A stretch of 40,734 nucleotides of DNA from Chromera velia. Its lineage: Eukaryota > Sar > Chromeraceae. Of this stretch, positions 29,893 to 40,734 are shown in pieces (the first letter of the stretch is position 1; every line of letters starts with the position of its first letter). The stretch spans positions 24,468 to 65,201 of the forward strand of contig JAHBMJ010004510.1 of the NCBI GenBank assembly GCA_018398765.1. Reading direction: 5' to 3'. The position numbers and the translations under genes are program-made. The notes below the pieces were generated by a model. That model was not told the origin of the DNA. It made no database searches and saw only the letters and a program-made list of their open reading frames with translations.

Positions 29893-30879
29893 ATGAGGTG
29901 GCACTGGGCATTGGTCATTTTGGTCGCAGTCACAACGTTTGACCCGGCGTCCAATTTCTTCTGCCTAAGTCGAAGGATGGAGTCTGCATTTCTGCATCCT
30001 ATTTCTGGTCATGCTCCAGTGTTCTCCACTGGGTGTGCCCTTTTCACGGATGCTGCCGAGAGAGGAAGCACCAGGGAGGTAGTTTCCGTGAGGCGAGGCG
30101 GTACTGTTCCTGTGCCGTCTCGGCCTGTTCCTCGCTCTGTTGTCAGAGTAATCTGTGTGCATGGCAAAACACGATCTAGATGCAAAGACTGTGGTGGTGG
30201 GAGGCTTTGTGAGCACGGGAGACGACGATCTATATGCAAGGAGTGTGGTGGAGGTGGCATCTGTGCGCACGGGAGAATTCGATCTACATGCAAGGACTGC
30301 GGTGGTGGGAGCATTTGTGAGCACCGGAAAGTTCGATCTGTATGCAAGGAATGTGGTGGAGGGGGCATCTGTGCGCATGGGAGAGTTCGATCTGATTGTA
30401 AGGAGTGTGGTGGTGTGAGTTTTTGCGAACACGGCAGACGTCGTGATAGGTGCAGGGAGTGTGGTGGTAGGAGTTTTTGTGAACACGGGAGACGACGGTA
30501 TATTTGCAAGGAGTGTGGTGGCAGAGGCATCTGTATGCATGGGAGAATTCGATATCGGTGTAAGGAGTGTGGTAGCGGGAGCATTTTTAGACACGGCAAA
30601 CGACCTCATATGTACAAGAAGAAGTGTGCTGTTGCGACCAGAGGTCAGAAGAGCAGTGTCGGCCCGAGCAGAATGCAGGACCACAAGCGTGTTCAGGAAG
30701 TGCTCGGGCACTTGAAGAGGGAGTTTTTGAAGGACGAACTGCAGAAGGTTCGTTCGTCGGTCGGTCAGGCAGCAGAAAGAGACTGCTCAAAAGAGTCCGT
30801 CTGTAAGAGTGTGAATCTGCGAGCGAGCGGGCGTCCTTCTTGTGTGCAAAAAAGAGGGCGTACCCAGGATGTTGACTGA
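29893..30879 (+). CDS. CxH-CxxC zinc-ligand repeat protein
   Basis: A single open frame of 328 codons ends with TGA at 30877-30879. The N-terminus (MRWHWALVILVAVTTFDPAS) looks like a signal peptide or membrane anchor; a later in-frame ATG near 29979 is an alternative start. Residues about 88-230 are eight near-perfect 18-residue repeats of the form CxHGRxRSxCKxCGGxxI (spacing C-x-H-x6-C-x2-C), plus a ninth that has lost ligands (FRHGKRPHMYKKKC). The CHCC pattern is a plausible zinc site per repeat. The rest is basic and Ser-rich with a short helical part (EVLGHLKREFLKDELQ). Similar CEHGR-type arrays occur in algal and other protist proteins of unknown function; I cannot name a characterised member. 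It lies just upstream of another plus-strand gene. Confidence 0.7.
   Translation: MRWHWALVILVAVTTFDPASNFFCLSRRMESAFLHPISGHAPVFSTGCALFTDAAERGSTREVVSVRRGGTVPVPSRPVPRSVVRVICVHGKTRSRCKDCGGGRLCEHGRRRSICKECGGGGICAHGRIRSTCKDCGGGSICEHRKVRSVCKECGGGGICAHGRVRSDCKECGGVSFCEHGRRRDRCRECGGRSFCEHGRRRYICKECGGRGICMHGRIRYRCKECGSGSIFRHGKRPHMYKKKCAVATRGQKSSVGPSRMQDHKRVQEVLGHLKREFLKDELQKVRSSVGQAAERDCSKESVCKSVNLRASGRPSCVQKRGRTQDVD
30150..30620 (+). repeat. 54-bp tandem coding repeat
   Basis: The DNA array underlies the 18-residue repeats. Alternating CAHG and CEHG units suggest a higher-order 108-bp duplication. Because 54 is a multiple of three, all six frames stay open for long distances here. Confidence 0.85.
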
Positions 30880-30960
30880 GGGAGCTGAAGAAACGGATTT
30901 TCACTACTTGATTCATCGGCTTACATACCAATCAGGAAGTTGAGAGGCTGCTCAGTTCTG

Positions 30961-35824
<4,864 letters not shown>

Positions 35825-35906
35825 GAGAGCATGCATGAAGAGAGGGCGAGACGCATGCCAGAAAAGCCAAACTTCAAAAAAATGGAGAAAAAACTCTTGT
35901 CGACCA

Positions 35907-36182
35907 GGTTTAAGCTTAAGTATGATCTGTAAAGTTGTTTTCATAATTAAATGTAACCTCAAACTTTAGGATTTAAAACTTTTTCCATTTTAAAACTTGA
36001 ATAATGAAAAGCTTAGAGCTAAAACGCGTTGATGTCTTTTTTAATCTTCTAACTGTATTTTTTTTTTTTAATGAGAAAAAAATTTTAAACTTAGAATTTA
36101 CGGTATATTGAAATCAGACTTTAATCCTGGTTTTAAAGTTTATTTTACTTTGAAGCTATACAGATCATACTAAGGTTTAGGT
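35907..36182. mobile_element. Short AT-rich element with terminal inverted repeats (MITE-like)
   Basis: The left end (aagtatgatctgtaaag, about 35918-35934) is matched in inverse by the right end (ctatacagatcatacta, about 36156-36172). The internal sequence is very AT-rich and non-coding. Total length of about 275 bp fits a MITE. The element boundaries and target duplication were not resolved. Confidence 0.5.
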
Positions 36183-36426
36183 GATATACATTTATTTTGA
36201 TTTTAGTTCCGATCTTGGATTTTGCCGCATAGGTTTTTAATCCATTCAATCGTAAAGCTTTTTGTATTAAAATTTTTTTACTAGTATGTCTCTAAGTTAA
36301 ATAAACTTAAATCCTAAGTTAAATCAATGTACTGTACAATAGGCTACTAAGACAATAAAATGAGATATGCTATATGTTTAAAATATTTATTCACCTAGGC
36401 CCTGCCCTATTTAAAAAAAAAAAAAA

Positions 36427-36930
36427 GATCTTAGATTTGCTTTGTCCCTCGAGCATGTTTGGCCACTTTATGACATCCAAATAGAAGGCTTATAAAGCGA
36501 GGACAAAAACCTTGGGGAAGATCTGGAGAAGGAACGTGAACAACACTAACTGAAAGAACATCTTATAGGTTCATAACTTCACGTAAACAAGGTCTCAATC
36601 AATCCTACTTTGACTCTAAGAGGTTTTATTGAGCATTGTCTTCAGACTTCTTCCGACTCCACTTGAATCCGACTCTATACCAAGATTCCGAGTTAATAAC
36701 TTTGACTGACTTTAACTCAAACCTGCCGTAGAATGTTACTCACACAATATATTGTCAAAGTGGCCAAACGCAGACTTGCATGCATGCGTAGAACTTCGAG
36801 TGCAAAACGTAGAGGCAGTCGATCCGCATATAAGCGTGGTAGCGGAGTATGGCATCAGCACGCGGGCTTATTCAGATATAACGTATCATTGCAAGGGCTT
36901 AAAGGGTGGCGCCACACGGTAAGACTCCAC
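36427..36930 (+). repeat. Diverged copy of a ~500-bp dispersed unit
   Basis: It is colinear with 37187-37655: shared blocks include a degenerate tttgtccctc/tttgtctctc start, gcgaggacaa, gaaggaacg, acgaggtctcaatc-like, aacctgccgta, cttgcatgcatg and a ggtaagactcc/ggtaggactcc end. Substitutions are frequent and mostly transitions, so this copy is older than the palindromic pair. No coding capacity is evident. Confidence 0.7.
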
Positions 36931-37186
36931 AAATTTTCGATTTTTTTTTTTTTAGAGCGCTAAAGCATCATCCTAGGCATCACCTTAGCCTGAAGCCTAG
37001 ACTAAGGCCTAGACTTATACACAAAAATACGATTTTAAAAAATCTTAATTAAGTTTTTGATTTTTTTTTTAAGAGCGCAGGACATTTTTTCGTTTTTAAG
37101 TTGAAAAGCGTTCACAATCACCTAAATATTTACATAATATTTAGTGTTTTTATCTAGGTTTTCGTGTGATAGAATGTCGCGTATGC

Positions 37187-38130
37187 TTTGTCTCTCCTGT
37201 CCAGCCACCTTATGGCGTCTAGACAGAAGGTAAAGCGAGGACAAGAACCCTGGAGAAGATCTAGTCTCATCTAGAGAAGGAACGTATGTAACGCTAACTG
37301 AAGCAACATTTTACAGGTTCAGGTAAACGAGGTCTCAATCCTATTTTGACTCTAAGAGGTCCTATCAAGCTTTGTCTTCAGACTTCCGACTCTATAGATT
37401 CAATATGATTTACTGACTTCGGCTGACTCTAACTCGAACCTGCCGTAAGATGTTGCTGAGACAACATGTTGCTAAAGAGGCCAAACGTATATAGACTTGC
37501 ATGCATGTATGCGCAGAGCTTTAAATGCGACACGTACAGGCAGACTGCGTATACGCACGGCGGCGGAGCATGGCGTCGGCACGCGCAGGCTCATTCAGAT
37601 ACAACGCATGCGAATTAAGGTCCTGGACCAGAGGGCGGCACCACAGGGTAGGACTCCTATGGAGTCCTACCCGGTGGCGCCGCCCTTTGAACCTTCGCAT
37701 GCGTTGTGTCTGAGTGAGCCAGCATGCCGCGCCACATTCCGCCGCCACGCTTTGCTTCGTACATATCGCGCGCATCGATCAAAGTTGTTGAAGTCGAGTC
37801 TGACCTTCGTATTCAAACAACATGTTACTTGAGCAACGGATAGCATCATTTAAGTCTGATGTCTGTTTATCATAAATCAAGAGTCTGAGAGAGAAGAACA
37901 GAAAGAGGACTGAGCAGAAACCGTGCATAATAGAATGAACCCAGCTGATTGGAATCCTACTGAGAGATCGCGTTAGTGCTTAAACTGATATAGAGCCAAA
38001 CCTTCTGTAAAGTATTACTTGAGTTAGTGTTGCTTACGTTCCTTCTCTAGATCTTCCTAAGGTTCTTGTCCTCGCTTTACCTTCTGTCTGGACACCATAA
38101 GGTGGCTGGACAGGAGGGACAAAGCACTCC
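37187..38130. repeat. 0.94-kb near-palindrome: two tail-to-tail copies of the ~470-bp unit
   Basis: The arms are 37187-about 37656 and about 37660-38130, symmetric about 37658, with only TAT between the central ggactcc and ggagtcc. Matching outer ends are gtccagccaccttatggcgt (37201-) and the reverse complement of accataaggtggctggacag (38095-). Arms carry scattered mismatches, so they are not a fresh inverted duplication. The structure resembles a foldback element, or two insertions of one element joined end to end. It could extrude as a large cruciform. Confidence 0.8.
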
Positions 38131-38228
38131 ACACGTACTAGGTTGTATAGAGTGCGTAGAGCATTTGTAAAAACAGGCCAGACGTGCTAGAAACAAATCT
38201 TAAATCCCCCTAGAATCCCCCCCCCCCC

Positions 38229-38234
38229 NNNNNN
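38229..38234. other. Assembly gap (six N) inside a poly-C tract
   Basis: The Ns interrupt a run of C, so the true length of the homopolymer and possibly of the gap is unknown. Read-through and contiguity across this point are not assured. Confidence 0.95.
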
Positions 38235-38397
38235 CCCCCCCCCTTAAAAAAAAATATATCTAAAAATGTTATAAATGTATCTAATTTCTTTTAAGTTTTC
38301 AGTTTTTCAGTTTAGTAATATTTTCTTTTTTAAATATCAAATCATTATATACGTACTACAATAAACAACCGGGTTACAACAATCATCATCATTGACA

Positions 38398-39681
38398 TCA
38401 TGTTGCAGGGGTCGGTGTTCGATCTTGTTCAAGCTCTGGTGTGTTCAACAAGACTTCTGTTTGTTCATCTTCCGTTCTTGCAGATGTGTTTGCTTGCAGG
38501 TCAGTAACGTTGATGCGAATCTTGACTGGCCCTCCTTCCTCTCTACCCACAGCTCCCCTTTCAACCTTTCCCTTCTCAACATCCTCCGCCCCCTGCAAGA
38601 GCGGCTGCCTTACGTTCGTGCTGCTCCCTCTTCTCCAATTCCGCCCAGCCACTGTGAAAGCAAGCACCAGAGAAAGCACTGCGGCGATCCAAACAAGCAA
38701 GCCCACAAGCACAAAACCTGCACGCATGCACACACGATCGAAAGACAATGCAGACCCGTCGATGCTCTTCTCCGGGGATCCAGGAGAAGAAGAGCGGCAA
38801 CCAGCCAGACAGAATGACTGATAGACAGACAGACAGACAGACAGACACAAGCAGGCAGGCAGGAAGGCAGCAAGGCAGCCAGCCAGCCAGGCAGGCAGAC
38901 AACAAGAAAGACGAACGAAACAACTCTCGGAGAGACTCCAAGTTTGTTTCCTTTCCCTCTGAGAGACGACAAGCAAACGCACAGACAGACAGACAGACAG
39001 ACAGACAGATAGATAGACAGACAGACAGACGGAGAGGTAGACAGACACCATGCTCAATACACCGACCGATGCCAGGAAAATTCCACGGCGCAGGGAACCG
39101 TCGCCATTCCTTCAGAGTCACTCCCAAGATCATCGGCCCCACAGCGCCGCAGAGGGACTTCACTCCGTTGAACCCTCCGAGGATCTTCATCCATCCATCC
39201 ATCCATCCATCCATCCACCCATCCACCCATCCAGCCATCCATCCATCCATCCACCCATCCATCCATTGACTGGCACAGTGTGTGCATGCATGCATTCAAT
39301 CATCATCCCGTTGGTGTCAGTCCCAATCGCCGCCACAAGGGGGGGGCAGCTCTAGAACCAGATCCAAACATATAGAAAAGACAGTCATACGAACCACTAC
39401 ATGAAAGTGCCGCAGCCAAAATTTCACAAGAGGCGAAAAAGACACCAACTGACCGCGCCCTGATTTCTCTCCGCCTCATCCTCTATTGCGTCTCCTTCTG
39501 TGTTGCTTTTGGCAACCAAGGAGATTGTCACTGGCCCAACAGACATGCCGACGCCACCAAGAATCATTGCAATACAGAGAAAAGGCAGTCTCTCTGCAAA
39601 AGCCGCAATGTAAATGCGAGAGGCGTCGCAAATCAGGACGAGGAACTGCACGCACGCACCCGCACCCGCACCGACACCCAC

Positions 39682-39713
<32 letters not shown>

Positions 39714-40056
39714 TCACTCACTCACTCACTCACTCACTCACAGGGGCGGAAACAATCTTTAAAGTGCATCCTAAAGCCGCACTGGTTCACAATCCGCCAG
39801 TTGCTGTCCTGACCGGCAATGAATCTCATTCACGGTGCAGCGTAGCGTTATTTAGGCAAGCTTTGTGCTCACTTTGGTCGTTGACGCAGGGAAAAACCGG
39901 ACTCAGGAAGAAGAACGTATTAATATTATTGCGCTCTCCGAATCTGACCAGGATGTAGTGGTGTGCGACTTTCTGGGAGAGCGCCGGGATGAGGAAGGTC
40001 GAGGTGATGCCCGCAGAGACGCCCGCACAGAGAAGAAGCACGTTTAGAGAGTAATC
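38398..40056 (-). CDS. MFS transporter, C-terminal half (partial)
   Basis: Exons read on the minus strand: 40056-39949, 39645-39454, 39184-39063, 38764-38398, phase-consistent (262 residues plus TGA at 38398-38400). The encoded helices include [58 protein letters not shown] and [20 protein letters not shown], then a hydrophilic tail of about 80 residues. The NQGA ... [14 protein letters not shown] arrangement matches the second half of TetA/MFSD14 (hippocampus-abundant-transcript-like) major facilitator proteins. The substrate is unknown. The N-terminal helices must lie upstream (higher coordinates), but no exon was identified with confidence; a very small exon near 40112-40142 is possible. 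The third intron contains a (CCAT)n array ending at the acceptor of 39184. Confidence 0.65.
38822..39030. repeat. (CAGA)n/(CAGG)n microsatellite cluster in an MFS intron
   Basis: Plus-strand CAGA and CAGG units (TCTG/CCTG on the gene strand) occur at 38822-38900 and 38981-39030. Confidence 0.9.
39189..39266. repeat. (CCAT)n microsatellite adjoining an MFS acceptor
   Basis: About 19 CCAT/CCAC units; on the gene strand this is (ATGG)n running directly into GATGAAG, the proposed acceptor at 39185. Confidence 0.9.
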
Positions 40057-40655
40057 CTGCATGAGAGCAGATAGAAAAGAGGAACACAAATAGGTGCTGC
40101 ACGGTGACTCACTCTGTGCACGCAGCAATCCATCAAAAGACATCTAGGGGAAGAGCTTTAGGAGAAAGAAACAAGACAACAAAGGGCGAAAGAAGGCTTC
40201 AAGCAAAAAAAGAACAACCAAGCACAAGGGAACCTGCTTTTCGACACTGCCGCATATTATGCCAGAACACAAAGCAAGGACGAACCAAGATGAACTAAGA
40301 GTCTTTCGTCTCTACATTAAAGTGATTGACACGAAAAGAGGAGCTCCTGGCGTACCGGTAAGCTCTTCCGATTTTGTGTCAGCCAGGAGAGAAAGTTTTC
40401 CTGAACCCCTGCAATCAGGATCGATCATGCAGAACGGATAGAAAACATGAGTGGAGCTTGTTTCTTCCTTCATTTGCGTCCTTATTCTGTAATTTCCATT
40501 CCTTTGCCATGAACGCTCTTCAAAGAAGTCGAAATCCGCTGATGAATCTCTTCCTCACGCAGTCCCTCCCTTCTTTTCACACTCACTGCTGCTGTGTGGC
40601 AATCTCTCAAAGACACATGAAACGAATTACGCAATCACAACAGCTGTAGAAAAGG

Positions 40656-40660
<5 letters not shown>
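40057..40660. other. Region expected to hold upstream MFS exons
   Basis: No exon was identified with confidence. Weak coding-like minus-strand segments exist near 40112-40142, but splice motifs and hydrophobicity do not settle them. Confidence 0.3.
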
Positions 40661-40728
<68 letters not shown>

Positions 40729-40734
40729 CAGAGA
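40661..40734. repeat. (CA)n-(GA)n microsatellite at the window edge
   Basis: About 14 CA units are followed by about 20 GA units, reaching the last base of the window. Confidence 0.95.

Noticed and set aside
29965-30711. Long minus-strand open frame (Thr/Pro-rich repeats) opposite the zinc-ligand repeat gene
   Set aside because: The 54-bp repeat unit is a multiple of three, so every frame stays open. The plus-strand frame has conserved Cys/His spacing and the minus-strand one only reflects it.
38822-39266. CRISPR-like or regulatory repeat array
   Set aside because: The units are 4-nt microsatellites (CAGA, CCAT) inside an intron, with no spacers and no repeat-spacer structure.

Overview
This is a nuclear window from a eukaryote. 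The protein-coding genes are cut into many small exons with GT-AG introns, one locus shows LTR-retrotransposon structure, and microsatellites are unusually dense. The gene set (p25-alpha/TPPP tubulin-binding protein, E4 ubiquitin ligase with a C-terminal U-box, membrane-bound histidine kinase, QSOX-like sulfhydryl oxidase, zinc-ligand repeat protein, MFS transporter) fits a protist alga, possibly a photosynthetic alveolate such as a chromerid. That placement is inference from gene content and repeat style, not from a marker gene. Stop codons behave as in the standard code. LAYOUT. 1-894: degenerate Glu/Pro/Cys-coding tandem repeat with in-frame stops. 1131-1553 (-): small unrecognised coding segment. 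1772-6560: repeat-derived DNA holding a 3.2 kb LTR retrotransposon (2973-6158) that lies in minus orientation, has a tRNA-like primer-binding site and 5-bp target duplications, and shows no polymerase. 7078-7798 (-): two-exon p25-alpha gene, divergent from the next gene. 8603-21689 (+): E4/UFD2 gene, modelled here as 28 phase-consistent exons encoding about 1,119 residues. 21690-23650: AT-rich and repeat DNA with a tandemly duplicated 390-bp unit. 23860-26121 (+): histidine kinase, about 553 residues. 26122-27080: AT-rich spacer. 27081-29170 (-): secreted ERV/ALR-type sulfhydryl oxidase, 583 residues. 29893-30879 (+): protein with eight 18-residue C-x-H-x6-C-x2-C repeats. 30961-35824 (+): unrecognised seven-exon gene. 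35900-38130: transposon-derived block with a small TIR element, a diverged 500-bp unit, and two further copies of that unit arranged tail to tail as a 0.94-kb palindrome. 38398-40056 (-): C-terminal half of an MFS transporter. The window ends in a CA/GA microsatellite. There is no operon-like organisation; the genes are functionally unrelated neighbours. MAIN OBSERVATION. Splice sites in at least three independent genes sit inside short tetranucleotide microsatellites: donors in (GTCA)n, (GTGA)n, (GTCG)n or (GTCC)n, acceptors after (CTGT)n, (ATTC)n or (GT)n. Several donors can be used in alternative 4-nt registers, so the repeat unit chosen sets the reading frame. The E4 gene also has a predicted 22-nt intron and a 92-bp tandem duplication that copies an exon-intron boundary four times. 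All exon boundaries were read by eye from splice motifs, phase agreement and family resemblance; none has transcript support here.
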